Shown here piece by piece: positions 1 to 7,709 of a stretch of DNA of 39,878 nucleotides; positions within the stretch are counted from its first letter, which is position 1, and every line of letters begins with the position of its first letter. The DNA is from Scybalenecus merdavium (GTDB taxonomy: Bacteria; Bacillota; Clostridia; Oscillospirales; Acutalibacteraceae). The stretch is from assembly GCA_018714405.1 (NCBI GenBank), contig DVNM01000026.1:1-39878 (forward strand), written 5' to 3'. The notes under the pieces are model-generated. The model made no database searches. It saw only the letters and a list, made by a program, of their open reading frames with translations, and was not told where the DNA came from. A program made the translations under genes and the position numbers.

Positions 1-1127
1 AAGCCGGCGGCAAAGTACTTTTGAATGTTGGCACGCAGCTCGCTGCTGATGCGGTAACAGCCGTCTTCAGAAAGACGCGCCATCAGGTCGCGTACAAGGC
101 CGTCATCCTCGCCGGAAAGATGGTAGAGCAGACGCTCCAGATTTGAAGAGATCAGAATGTCCATCGACGGCGAAGTCGTGGCGTAAAACGCGCGGTTTTT
201 GTTGTATTCACCGCTGGTCAAAAAGTCGGTGAGCACATTGTTTGTATTGGAGGCGCAGACCAGCTTGCCCACCGGCAGACCCATCTGCACCGCGTAATAC
301 GCCGCCAGAATATTGCCGAAATTGCCGGTCGGCACGACCACGTTGATCTTGTCGCCAAACGCAATGCTGCCCTGCTGCACCAGATCGCAGTAAGCAGAGA
401 AATAGTAAACGATCTGCGGTACCAGACGGCCCCAGTTGATGGAGTTGGCCGAGGAGAACATCATATTCTTTTCCGCCAGCTGCGCTTTGACATTTGCATC
501 TGTGAAAATAGATTTCACGGCAGACTGCGCATCGTCGAAGTTGCCCTTTATGGCGCAGACGGCTACGTTTTCACCCTCCTGCGTCGTCATCTGCAGCTTC
601 TGCATCGGCGAAACGCCTTCATCCGGGTAGAAAACCAGAATGCGGGTGTGCTCCACATCTTTAAAACCCTCCAGCGCCGCCTTGCCGGTGTCGCCGGAAG
701 TCGCGACCAAAATCACGATCGTTTTGCCGCCGGCAACTTTTTTGGCCGATGTCATCATCAAATACGGCAAAAGTTGCAGCGCCATATCCTTAAACGCACA
801 GGTCGGACCGTGCCACAGTTCCAGCACGTTTTCATTGCCGTTTACACGCACGACCGGCGCGATTTTTTCAGAAGAAAACTTATTGCCGCCGTACGCACCG
901 TTTACACAGTAATCGAGCTCCTCGGCGGAAAAATCGGTCAGATAGGCGGACAGAACCGTTTTGGCACGGCTGATGTAATCCATGTCGATCATGGCGCGGA
1001 TCTGCGCCTCGCTGAACTTCGGAATTTCGCAAGGCACAAAAAGGCCGCCCTCTTCCGAAATACCCTGGGTGATCGCCTGCGCGGCGGAAACGCGGATCGA
1101 CTTGTCTCTTGTTGATGTGTAAAGCAT
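1..1127 (-). CDS. thrC: threonine synthase, C-terminus cut by window edge
   Basis: Converts O-phosphohomoserine to threonine with pyridoxal phosphate, the last step of threonine synthesis. The reading frame opens with MLYTSTRDKS, the N-terminus of the long (about 490-residue) threonine synthase class. The PLP lysine is in HGPTCAFKDMALQ (Lys about 113), followed by the phosphate-binding VATSGDTGKAAL segment. About 375 codons lie in the window and the frame runs off its left end, so roughly the last quarter is missing. The ATG at 1127 is preceded by GGAGGTT at good spacing. It starts only 35 bp after the yraN stop with no visible promoter or terminator between, so it is probably the last-seen gene of the rplS/rbgA run. 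No odd residues were seen in the visible part. Confidence 0.97.
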   Translation of the reverse strand, partial: MLYTSTRDKSIRVSAAQAITQGISEEGGLFVPCEIPKFSEAQIRAMIDMDYISRAKTVLSAYLTDFSAEELDYCVNGAYGGNKFSSEKIAPVVRVNGNENVLELWHGPTCAFKDMALQLLPYLMMTSAKKVAGGKTIVILVATSGDTGKAALEGFKDVEHTRILVFYPDEGVSPMQKLQMTTQEGENVAVCAIKGNFDDAQSAVKSIFTDANVKAQLAEKNMMFSSANSINWGRLVPQIVYYFSAYCDLVQQGSIAFGDKINVVVPTGNFGNILAAYYAVQMGLPVGKLVCASNTNNVLTDFLTSGEYNKNRAFYATTSPSMDILISSNLERLLYHLSGEDDGLVRDLMARLSEDGCYRISSELRANIQKYFAAG

Positions 1128-1162
1128 AATAACCTCCGCAACACTTTATTTATTATTTTATT

Positions 1163-1516
1163 TTAATATATCTCAAACGCATTTTCAAGGTGTTTTACCG
1201 ATTTAATCTTGCTGTTTACGCAAAGCACCTCCAGCACGTCAAAACGCGGCTGTAAATTCGTTTCATGTGTAGAAAGGTAAAGAGACGCCGCCAGTGCAAG
1301 CCGGCGCTGCTTAGCCGCATCCACAAATTCCATGGGGCTTGCAATGGCGTTTTCACCGCGTGTCTTGACCTCGGCAAAAACGATATAGCCCTTTTTCTCA
1401 CAGATCACATCGATCTCGCCGAAGCGGCAGCGATAATTCGTCGTGATGATCTTATACCGTTTTTTTCTAAGATAGCGCACGGCCGCCATCTCGCCCAAAA
1501 TCCCCGTTTTATTCAT
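1163..1516 (-). CDS. yraN: YraN family (UPF0102) nuclease-fold protein
   Basis: Small protein of 117 residues, normal length for the YraN family, which has a PD-(D/E)XK-type nuclease fold related to Holliday junction resolvases. The role of most members is not established. Visible motif residues are Glu34 and Asp36 in FGEIDVI and Glu49/Lys51 in FAEVKTR, the expected metal and catalytic positions, so the fold should be active if the family is an enzyme. The start overlaps the end of rnhB by 8 bp, pointing to translational coupling. The rnhB-yraN order is common in bacteria. It precedes thrC by 35 bp. Confidence 0.9.
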   Translation of the reverse strand: MNKTGILGEMAAVRYLRKKRYKIITTNYRCRFGEIDVICEKKGYIVFAEVKTRGENAIASPMEFVDAAKQRRLALAASLYLSTHETNLQPRFDVLEVLCVNSKIKSVKHLENAFEIY

Positions 1517-2129
1517 GACTTTTCCACTTTTTCAAAAAGGTTTGGCGGTGCACCGGCGAAATGCCGTACTGTGCAAGGCGCGCATAATGCTCTTTGGTGC
1601 CGTAACCCTTGTGTTTTTCAAACGCATACTGCGGGTACTGCACAGCCAGTTCCTTCATGTACCAATCACGCGAGACCTTGGCCAGGATAGAGGCAGCGGC
1701 AATGGAGGCGCAGCAGGCGTCGCCTTTTACGATCGTCTCCTCCGGCAGGCCGGTATGCGGCTTTTGGTTGCCGTCGATCAGCACAAAATCCGGCCGCAGC
1801 TTCAACCCGTCTACCGCCCGACGCATGGCCAGAAATGTGGCCTGCAAAATATTAAGCCGGTCGATCTCTTCTACACTGGCCGTCGCCACGCAGTAAGCGG
1901 CAGCTTTGGACGTGATCTCGTCAAACAGTGCCTCGCGCTTTTTTTCGCTGAGTTTCTTGGAATCGTTTAGCCCGTCGATCATCAGGCCCGGCGGCAGGAT
2001 CACGGCGGCGGCATAAACATCGCCGGCCAGGGGGCCGCGCCCGGCTTCATCTACGCCGCAAACGACCCTGTATCCCTCCGCATAAAGGCGGTTTTCATAA
2101 ACCAGCCAGTCATTTTCACCTTGTGTCAT
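1509..2129 (-). CDS. rnhB: ribonuclease HII
   Basis: Cleaves the RNA strand of RNA/DNA hybrids and nicks at single ribonucleotides in DNA. The protein is 206 residues, typical for the family. The active-site acidic residues are visible: Asp27 and Glu28 in GVDEAGRGPLAG, Asp119 in VLIDGNQKP, and Asp137 in KGDACCASIAAASILAK; the DSKKLSEKKRE motif follows at about residue 56. The start overlaps the rbgA stop by 4 bp (ATGA type), so the two are probably translated together. The window also has an RNase HI gene (rnhA), so both classes are present. Confidence 0.97.
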   Translation of the reverse strand: MTQGENDWLVYENRLYAEGYRVVCGVDEAGRGPLAGDVYAAAVILPPGLMIDGLNDSKKLSEKKREALFDEITSKAAAYCVATASVEEIDRLNILQATFLAMRRAVDGLKLRPDFVLIDGNQKPHTGLPEETIVKGDACCASIAAASILAKVSRDWYMKELAVQYPQYAFEKHKGYGTKEHYARLAQYGISPVHRQTFLKKWKSHE

Positions 2130-2992
2130 TGCAGTACATCCAGTGTGATCCGCCCAAGCTTGCCGGCACGGTATTCGTCGAACAGGATCACGCTTGCCCT
2201 TTCGTAGTCAATTTCACCGCCGCGCAGAATAAAGCCGCGCTTACGCCCGATCATTTCCAAAATCTGCCAGCCGGGCAGATCCAAATAATCGGCAATATGA
2301 TAGCGCTCGCCGAGTGCTTCGGGCGCGGCCTGGCAGAGCACCTCTAAAAAGCGGCAGGCCAGGGTCTCGCGGTCGGTGATCTCATCTTTCACAGCGCCTG
2401 TAAACGCCAGCTTATCGCCCACAGCCGGATCGTCAAACTTTGGCCAGAGCACGCCGGGCGTATCCAAAAGCTCAATGCCGCCGCCCACAACGAACCACTG
2501 GTTCTGGCGCGTTACGCCGGCCTTGTCGGCCACCTTGGCGCGGCTGGAGCCGGCCAGACGATTAATAAGCGAAGACTTGCCGACATTCGGAATGCCAACG
2601 ACCATCAGCCGCAGCGGCCGGCCAGTCATGCCCTTTTCGTTATAGCGCGCGATCGTTTCGGCAAGCGCACTGCGCACGACCTGGGCAAAGCGGTTCACAC
2701 CGCGCCCGCTTTTGCAGTCGGCCAGCAGCACGCTCATACCTTTCGATTTATAGTAAGACGCCCACTTGGCACTGGTCTGCTCATCGGCCAGGTCGCACTT
2801 GTTCATCACAAGGATACGCGGCTTGCCGCCAAGCAGCGTGTCGATCTCCGGATTGCGGCTGGAGGACGGAATGCGGGCGTCTACAATTTCTACCACGCCG
2901 TCCACCAGACGCAGGCATTCCTGCAGCTGGCGGCGCGTTTTGGCCATATGGCCCGGGAACCACTGCACGTTTTGTTTTTGAAAGTCACGCAT
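2126..2992 (-). CDS. rbgA: ribosome biogenesis GTPase RbgA (YlqF)
   Basis: Circularly permuted GTPase that acts late in 50S subunit assembly. The permuted motif order is visible: G4 NKCD at about 64-67, then G1 GIPNVGKSS at about 133-141, then G3 DTPG at about 177-180. The N-terminal NVQWFPGHMAKT segment is characteristic of YlqF. The longest frame would begin at a GTG at 3001, but that codon lies in the run AGGTGA which is the natural ribosome binding site for the ATG at 2992, so 2992 is preferred (288 residues). The gene follows rplS, as in Bacillus, but a strong terminator sits between them, so its expression is probably set by read-through. Confidence 0.96.
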   Translation of the reverse strand: MRDFQKQNVQWFPGHMAKTRRQLQECLRLVDGVVEIVDARIPSSSRNPEIDTLLGGKPRILVMNKCDLADEQTSAKWASYYKSKGMSVLLADCKSGRGVNRFAQVVRSALAETIARYNEKGMTGRPLRLMVVGIPNVGKSSLINRLAGSSRAKVADKAGVTRQNQWFVVGGGIELLDTPGVLWPKFDDPAVGDKLAFTGAVKDEITDRETLACRFLEVLCQAAPEALGERYHIADYLDLPGWQILEMIGRKRGFILRGGEIDYERASVILFDEYRAGKLGRITLDVLQ

Positions 2993-3002
2993 TTTTTTCA
3001 CC

Positions 3003-3036
3003 TAAAAAGAAAAGGCACATGGAACATGCGCCTTTC
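3003..3036 (-). terminator. intrinsic terminator between rplS and rbgA
   Basis: The minus strand forms an 11-bp stem (3025-3035 with 3011-3021, one G-U pair) with a 3-nt loop, followed by UCUUUUU. The U-tract runs directly into the AGGTG ribosome binding site of rbgA. It should end most rplS transcripts and let a fraction continue. Confidence 0.88.
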
Positions 3037-3042
3037 GTTTTC

Positions 3043-3384
3043 TTATAGATCTTCTTTAACCTTGGCGGCTTTACCGACACGGTCACGCAGATAGTAAAGC
3101 TTGCTTCTGCGCACTTTACCGGCACGGACAAGTTCAACCTTAACGACATTCGGGGAATGTACCGGGAAAACTCTTTCCACGCCTACGCCGTAAGAAACGC
3201 GGCGAACCGTGAATGTTTCGGAAATGCCGGTGCCGTTTTTGGCAATGATCGTGCCTTCAAACACCTGGATTCTTTCTCTGGAACCTTCACGAATGTTTAC
3301 ATGTACTCTAACAGTGTTACCGATTTTGATCTGGGGCGGGTCGTTCTTTAACTGATCGCCGACGATCGCTTTGATTGCGTCCAT
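3043..3384 (-). CDS. rplS: 50S ribosomal protein L19
   Basis: Structural protein of the large subunit at the interface with the 30S subunit. The protein is 113 residues, the usual length, and carries the family blocks GNTVRVHVNIREG, RIQVFEGTIIA, FTVRRVSYGVGVERVFP and RRSKLYYLR. The ATG is preceded by AAGGAGG. It has its own promoter (3502-3530) and a leader of roughly 110 nt that can fold into alternative hairpins, and it is followed by a strong terminator. It can therefore be made as a short single-gene transcript with limited read-through into rbgA. Confidence 0.98.
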   Translation of the reverse strand: MDAIKAIVGDQLKNDPPQIKIGNTVRVHVNIREGSRERIQVFEGTIIAKNGTGISETFTVRRVSYGVGVERVFPVHSPNVVKVELVRAGKVRRSKLYYLRDRVGKAAKVKEDL

Positions 3385-3495
3385 AATCTTCCTCCTTAAA
3401 TTTTACAGATGTTCGTATCAAGCTGAAAGAGGACCATCTAAAATGCATAAACGCTCTGCATTTCTCGTTGCAGAAGTCACAACGGTTTCAAATGC
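3385..3495 (-). promoter_or_regulatory. candidate L19 leader (autoregulatory mRNA structure)
   Basis: The leader between the inferred start of transcription and the rplS ATG contains two overlapping hairpins. One pairs 3469-3474 with 3455-3460 (TCTGCA/TGCAGA, 8-nt loop). The other pairs 3457-3463 with 3441-3447 (AAATGCA/TGCATTT, 9-nt loop). Both use the same TGCA, so only one can form at a time. Firmicute rplS genes are known to carry L19 leader elements; whether this matches that family was not tested. Confidence 0.5.
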
Positions 3496-3501
3496 TGGTA
3501 T

Positions 3502-3530
3502 ATAATAGCATACCGTGCGCCAAAAATCAA
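3502..3530 (-). promoter_or_regulatory. sigma-A type promoter of rplS
   Basis: Reading the minus strand: -35 TTGATT (3525-3530), 17-nt spacer, -10 TATTAT (3502-3507), with TGC just before the -10 box (extended -10). It lies about 118 bp upstream of the rplS start. Confidence 0.75.
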
Positions 3531-3589
3531 GCATTTTTTTTAGAGATCCGCCCTGCCGGGTGAGTGCAGGCGCTAAAAAGCAAAAGGTT

Positions 3590-4099
3590 TTATATCGTTT
3601 TTATCCAGTAGCGCTGTTTTATGGTGCCGTTTACCGCTGCCTCGTTTTCCAAAACGCCGCCGTTTCGCACGATGCTTTTGGCGCTTGCGATGTTTTGTTT
3701 GTCGCAGCACATCAGCACTTTTTGAATGCCGAGTCTTTTTGCCTCCTGCAGTGCCAGGCCGATCATGGCGGTGGCATAGCCTTTTCCCCGTTCGCCCGGC
3801 CGGATGCCGGCGCCGATGTGGCCGCTGTATTGCAGCTGTTTTGTGAGATAGTGCCTGATCGTCACTGCACCGACAAATATATCTCTGTCGCTGTCCAGGC
3901 AGAAATAGGTCGTTTCGGGTACCTTGCCGCTAACCTCTTGACTGCGGTAAAGATCGTGCAAATAGGTATCAAAATCGTGATAATCGTTTACGGCAATGGC
4001 GGACGGGATGATTTTTTCGCCGGATAGCGTCCATTCGTCCATCATCTCAAGCAGATGGTTTTTATAAGCACTCGTAAGCCTGACTAATTTCAAATGCAA
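3590..4099 (-). CDS. GNAT family N-acetyltransferase
   Basis: Probable acetyl-CoA-dependent N-acetyltransferase of 169 residues with unknown substrate. The acetyl-CoA pyrophosphate-binding motif is visible as IGAGIRPGERGKGYATAM (about 95-112), followed by the helix ALQEAKRLGIQKVLMCCDKQN and the typical end block NIASAKSIVRNGG. The start is a TTG at 4099 preceded by GGGTGA at good spacing. It is 47 bp downstream of the TIGR03936 gene and probably ends that operon. No transmembrane segment or signal peptide is seen. The region from 3531 to 3589 downstream has a GC-rich imperfect hairpin but no U-tract, so no terminator is called. Confidence 0.88.
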   Translation of the reverse strand: MHLKLVRLTSAYKNHLLEMMDEWTLSGEKIIPSAIAVNDYHDFDTYLHDLYRSQEVSGKVPETTYFCLDSDRDIFVGAVTIRHYLTKQLQYSGHIGAGIRPGERGKGYATAMIGLALQEAKRLGIQKVLMCCDKQNIASAKSIVRNGGVLENEAAVNGTIKQRYWIKTI

Positions 4100-4146
4100 A
4101 ATGTCACCCGCCGTTTACTCCAGTTAGCTGCGCACCGGAAAGCGTT

Positions 4147-4827
4147 TTAAATATACTCTGTCAAATCAGCCTTTAAAAGATTCAATCGTTTGACGGAGCG
4201 CCACTCAAAATGCAACTCCGCCAGTTTCAGCAGCGTATCGAGCAGCAGGACCGGATTTAAATTTTTCGAAGGGCCGGCATTTAAAATGGCTTCCATACGC
4301 ACTGAGGCTTCGGTGTGTTCGATTTTACAAGAATGGATCATAGGCTTTAAGTCGACCGTGCGCACCACGCGCCTGCGGCCGGCCTTGCCTTTCTTTTCAG
4401 CCGGAATACGGTCCGCCTCCAGCGCCTGCTGCAGCTTTTGTGCGGCAAATGCACTGTCTGCAACATCCAGCTCGAACAAATAAGTAGAGTAACAGATCGC
4501 CTCCGGCTCAGAAAACGTGCGGTAAGCGCCAAGCAGCTGCACATCGGGCGGCAGCACGGCATTTAAGGTCTGCAAAGCCTGATTTTCGTCGATTTCCTCA
4601 ACAAAACGCAAATCGACCGATTCACAAACGCTCTCCACCCCAAGCGGCAGCGGCAGAGAAAAGCCCATGTACACATGCGGATTGAACCCCTGCGTATACC
4701 AGACCGGCAGATCGGTGCGGCGGATCGCGCGCGCCAGCAGGCGGCTTAAATCCAGGTGGGAAATGTATTTTGCACTGCGCACCTTTGCAAAACGAAATCG
4801 CACGGTGTAAAAGCCGTTATCTTGCAT
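4147..4827 (-). CDS. TIGR03936 family radical SAM-associated protein (DUF2344)
   Basis: A 226-residue protein that begins with YTVRFRFAKVRSAKYISHLD and contains YTQGFNPHVYMGFSLPLPLG, both hallmarks of the DUF2344/TIGR03936 family. Members accompany, or are fused to, the TIGR03960 radical SAM protein, and their molecular function is unknown. Here the two are separate genes that overlap by 11 bp, with the radical SAM gene upstream, so they are probably coupled in translation and may work as a complex. No cysteine cluster of its own is seen, consistent with a non-catalytic partner or substrate-binding role (inference). Confidence 0.9.
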   Translation of the reverse strand: MQDNGFYTVRFRFAKVRSAKYISHLDLSRLLARAIRRTDLPVWYTQGFNPHVYMGFSLPLPLGVESVCESVDLRFVEEIDENQALQTLNAVLPPDVQLLGAYRTFSEPEAICYSTYLFELDVADSAFAAQKLQQALEADRIPAEKKGKAGRRRVVRTVDLKPMIHSCKIEHTEASVRMEAILNAGPSKNLNPVLLLDTLLKLAELHFEWRSVKRLNLLKADLTEYI

Positions 4828-6658
4828 CGCACTTCCCCCCGTTCAGCTTATTGGCACCGCAGCCGGCACACTGCACACGGCAGTGCGGCGTCGTCTCGCC
4901 GCGGTAGGCTTTCGCGGCTTCACGCTCAAAAAACTTTCTGGAAACGCCATAATCCAAATGATCCCACGGCAGCACTTCGGAAAAATCGCGCTTGCGCTTC
5001 GTGTAAAATTCCGGGTCTATGCCGCATTTTTCAAAAGCCTGCTGCCACAGCGGAAACTGAAAATGGTCGTCCCACGCATCAAACGTGCAGCCCAGGCGGT
5101 AAGCCGTTTCGATCACATCGCAAAGCCTGCGGTCACCGCGGGCAAACACACCCTCCAGCAAGCTGGTCGGCGTTTGGTGGTAGCTGATGCGGATCTTTTT
5201 GGAGGTGCAGCACGCAAGCAGATGCTTTTGCTTTTCTTCCAGGCTCTGCATAGAATCCTCTGCCTCCCACTGAAACGGCGTAAACGGCTTTGGAATAAAC
5301 GATGCGCACGAGACCGAAACGGATACGGAAGCTCCCTTCTGCCGGTTTTCACAGTGATAAAACGTGTCCACCACTTTTTGCGCAAGCTTGGCAATGCCCT
5401 CAATGTCCTCCATCGTCTCGGTCGGCAGACCCATCATAAAATACAGCTTAACGCTGGTCCAGCCGTTATTAAAGGCACGGGCACAGGTCGTTAAAATTTC
5501 TTCTTCCGTGATATTTTTATTAATAACATCGCGCAGGCGCTGCGTACCAGCCTCCGGCGCAAAAGTAAGACCGGCGCGGCGCACGCGGTTGATCTTTTCC
5601 ACCAAAGAATCGGAAAAATTGTCTACGCGAAGCGACGGCAGCGCCAGGTTGATATGCGCATCACAAGTCCAGTCCAGAAGAGAATCGAGCATTTCCTCCG
5701 ACTTGGAATAATCGCTGGTGCTTAAAGAGCACAAAGAGATCTCGTCATAGCCGGTCGTTTCGATCAGCTTTTTGGCCTGCTGATTGATGGTTTCTACACT
5801 TTTTTCGCGGATCGGACGGTACAGGAAACAGGCCTGGCAGAACCGGCAGCCGCGTATGCAGCCGCGAAAGATCTCTTCCACGGCGCGGTCGTGCACGACG
5901 TCGATATACGGCACGACAAAACTTTCGGGATAAAAGCACTTATCCATGTCGGGCACAATGGACTTGCGCACCGGAAAAGGCGCGCCGTCCTGCGGCGTAA
6001 CGGCTTTTACCGTGCCGTCGTCATGATAGGTGACCGTGTAAAAAGACGGCACATAAACACCCTCGATCTGGCTGGCCAGGCGCAGAAATTCCTGCTTATC
6101 TTTACCCTCTTTTTTACAGCGCCGCAGCAAATCACAGACAAGGGGCACCGACACTTCACCGTCGCCAAGAAAAGCAAGGTCGATAAAATCGGCCATCGGC
6201 TCAATGTTGCAGGCGCAGGCGCCGCCCACGCAGACGATCGGCGTAAGGCCGTGCCGTTCGCTGGCACGAATCGGCAGGCCGGCCAGGTCGAGCATATTGA
6301 GCACATTGGTATAGGCCATTTCATACATCAACGTAAAGCCGATGATGTCAAAATCACGAATATAGTCTCCGCTTTCCAAACCGTAAAGGCCAATGCCGTT
6401 TGCGCGCATCTGTTCTTCCATGTCGTGGTCGGGCGCAAAGACGCGCTCGCACCAGGCATAGTCGAGCGAATTGATGAGCGAATACAAGATCTTCATGCCA
6501 AGATGACTCATGCCGATCTCATAAAGATCCGGAAAGCAAAACGCAAAACGCACATCGACCGCATCAGGCGACTTAACTACACTGTTCAGCTCGCCGCCGG
6601 CATAACGCGCAGGTTTTTGAACATACTGGAGTATTTTTTCAACTTCTTTTTTCAGCAT
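4817..6658 (-). CDS. TIGR03960 family B12-binding-domain radical SAM protein
   Basis: A 613-residue iron-sulfur enzyme of unknown reaction. An N-terminal cobalamin-binding-like region (about 30-200, with DLYEIGMSHLGMKILY and IVCVGGACACN) is followed by the radical SAM core, whose CxxxCxxC cluster is CIRGCRFC at about 267-274 and whose SAM-binding region includes LTFAPEAGTQRLR. The C-terminal end has CRVQCAGCGANKLNGGKC, the extra cysteine tail usual for this family. In many Clostridia this gene and TIGR03936 lie before the RNase G-rplU-rpmA cluster. Here they instead follow an M50 protease and are followed by a GNAT gene. The start is 9 bp after the M50 stop. Confidence 0.93.
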   Translation of the reverse strand: MLKKEVEKILQYVQKPARYAGGELNSVVKSPDAVDVRFAFCFPDLYEIGMSHLGMKILYSLINSLDYAWCERVFAPDHDMEEQMRANGIGLYGLESGDYIRDFDIIGFTLMYEMAYTNVLNMLDLAGLPIRASERHGLTPIVCVGGACACNIEPMADFIDLAFLGDGEVSVPLVCDLLRRCKKEGKDKQEFLRLASQIEGVYVPSFYTVTYHDDGTVKAVTPQDGAPFPVRKSIVPDMDKCFYPESFVVPYIDVVHDRAVEEIFRGCIRGCRFCQACFLYRPIREKSVETINQQAKKLIETTGYDEISLCSLSTSDYSKSEEMLDSLLDWTCDAHINLALPSLRVDNFSDSLVEKINRVRRAGLTFAPEAGTQRLRDVINKNITEEEILTTCARAFNNGWTSVKLYFMMGLPTETMEDIEGIAKLAQKVVDTFYHCENRQKGASVSVSVSCASFIPKPFTPFQWEAEDSMQSLEEKQKHLLACCTSKKIRISYHQTPTSLLEGVFARGDRRLCDVIETAYRLGCTFDAWDDHFQFPLWQQAFEKCGIDPEFYTKRKRDFSEVLPWDHLDYGVSRKFFEREAAKAYRGETTPHCRVQCAGCGANKLNGGKCDAR

Positions 6659-6667
6659 TTCTTTACC

Positions 6668-7231
6668 TCAATCTGCATTTTTAAATAGAAAAACAGCCAA
6701 ATATAAACATATCAAAAGCAACGACGGTGCATTGCGGCAAAGCAGCAGATAAACAGCTGCCCCCGTCAGCAAAAGCAGCACGGCGACCGAAACGCCGAAC
6801 TGTACGGCACGCGCTCTTTCCGGCGGCATGAAAAAAGACAAAATACACCGGAGTGCACGGCCGCCGTCCAGCGGAAACACAGGCAGCGCATTTAAAAAGC
6901 CGAGCGCCAGATTGACCTGAAACGAGGCCGTATGCACCGGGAAAACGGCGCACATCAAAAAATTAAAGCAAACACCGCTGCACAAAAAAAGCAGTTCCTG
7001 CCAGGCGCCAAGCGTATCCTGCGTTTCCATGCCGGCGCCGAAAAAAGACAGCCGCACGGCAGTTGGCCGGCGGCGAAACACAAGCAGCGCCAAAAGGTGG
7101 CACAGCTCGTGCAGGCAGGAAAATAAAAGCAGCTGCAAAAGAAAAGGCGTTTCAGCCCAAACCGCAAAGCAGAGCACGGCCACAAACAAAAACGATATAT
7201 GCACCCGGCACTTTCCAACGCAAAAAGACAA
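6668..7231 (-). CDS. M50 site-2 protease family membrane metalloprotease (SpoIVFB-like)
   Basis: A 187-residue multi-spanning protein with the zinc protease motif HELCH (His41, Glu42, His45) within a membrane helix and the second motif NALPVFPLDGGR (Asp122) later, the arrangement of intramembrane S2P proteases. In sporulating Firmicutes the relative SpoIVFB cleaves pro-sigma-K and is held by SpoIVFA; no SpoIVFA gene is next to this one, so the substrate is open. The start is a TTG at 7231, because the frame has a stop two codons upstream; GGTGAT lies just upstream as a weak ribosome binding site. It sits between ruvX and the radical SAM gene. Confidence 0.87.
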   Translation of the reverse strand: MSFCVGKCRVHISFLFVAVLCFAVWAETPFLLQLLLFSCLHELCHLLALLVFRRRPTAVRLSFFGAGMETQDTLGAWQELLFLCSGVCFNFLMCAVFPVHTASFQVNLALGFLNALPVFPLDGGRALRCILSFFMPPERARAVQFGVSVAVLLLLTGAAVYLLLCRNAPSLLLICLYLAVFLFKNAD

Positions 7232-7278
7232 AAAACATCACCGTTAAAAGATACGGAAAAGCCGGGCAAAAAATGACG

Positions 7279-7707
7279 TTAAGACAAATCTGCCTGATGC
7301 TTTCTTCGCTCGAGAAAGCTTTCTAAAATCAAAACGGCCGACAAGCTGTCCACAACGGCTTTGCGCTTTTTGCCGCGCCGGTCCGCCGCATTTAAATAGT
7401 TGTGCGCCATCATCGTTGTCAAGCGCTCGTCCTCAAAAAATACCGGCAGATCACAGACGGACTGCAGTGCTTGCCCAAGCGCACGGCAGGCATCGCAGCG
7501 AAAGCCATAGCTGCCGTCCATATTCCTTGGCAGACCGATCACAACGGCCTCGGCACCGTATTCGCGGCAAAGGGAAGCGATCTGTTCTGCCAAACGTGCG
7601 GCATCTTTTTCACACACCGTTGTTACCGGTGAAGCGAGCACCTCGTTTTTATCACATACGGCGATACCTGTGCGGGTATCGCCGTAATCCACTGCTAAAA
7701 TGACCAT
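7279..7707 (-). CDS. ruvX: RuvX/YqgF family putative Holliday junction resolvase (16S rRNA processing)
   Basis: An RNase H-fold nuclease of 142 residues, normal length. The N-terminal motif MVILAVDYGDTRTGIAV carries the first catalytic aspartate (Asp7), VVIGLPRNMDGS is the central motif, and FFEDERLTTMMA carries the acidic pair near residue 93. Family members have been assigned to Holliday junction resolution and to pre-16S rRNA 5' end maturation. The start is 2 bp after the stop of the penicillin-binding protein gene, so the two are very likely cotranscribed. The frame ends 47 bp before the M50 start. Confidence 0.94.
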   Translation of the reverse strand: MVILAVDYGDTRTGIAVCDKNEVLASPVTTVCEKDAARLAEQIASLCREYGAEAVVIGLPRNMDGSYGFRCDACRALGQALQSVCDLPVFFEDERLTTMMAHNYLNAADRRGKKRKAVVDSLSAVLILESFLERRKHQADLS

Positions 7708-7709
7708 AT

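Noticed and set aside
3531..3589. GC-rich imperfect hairpin after the GNAT gene as a terminator
   Set aside because: The stem has a bulge and no U-tract follows on the minus strand.
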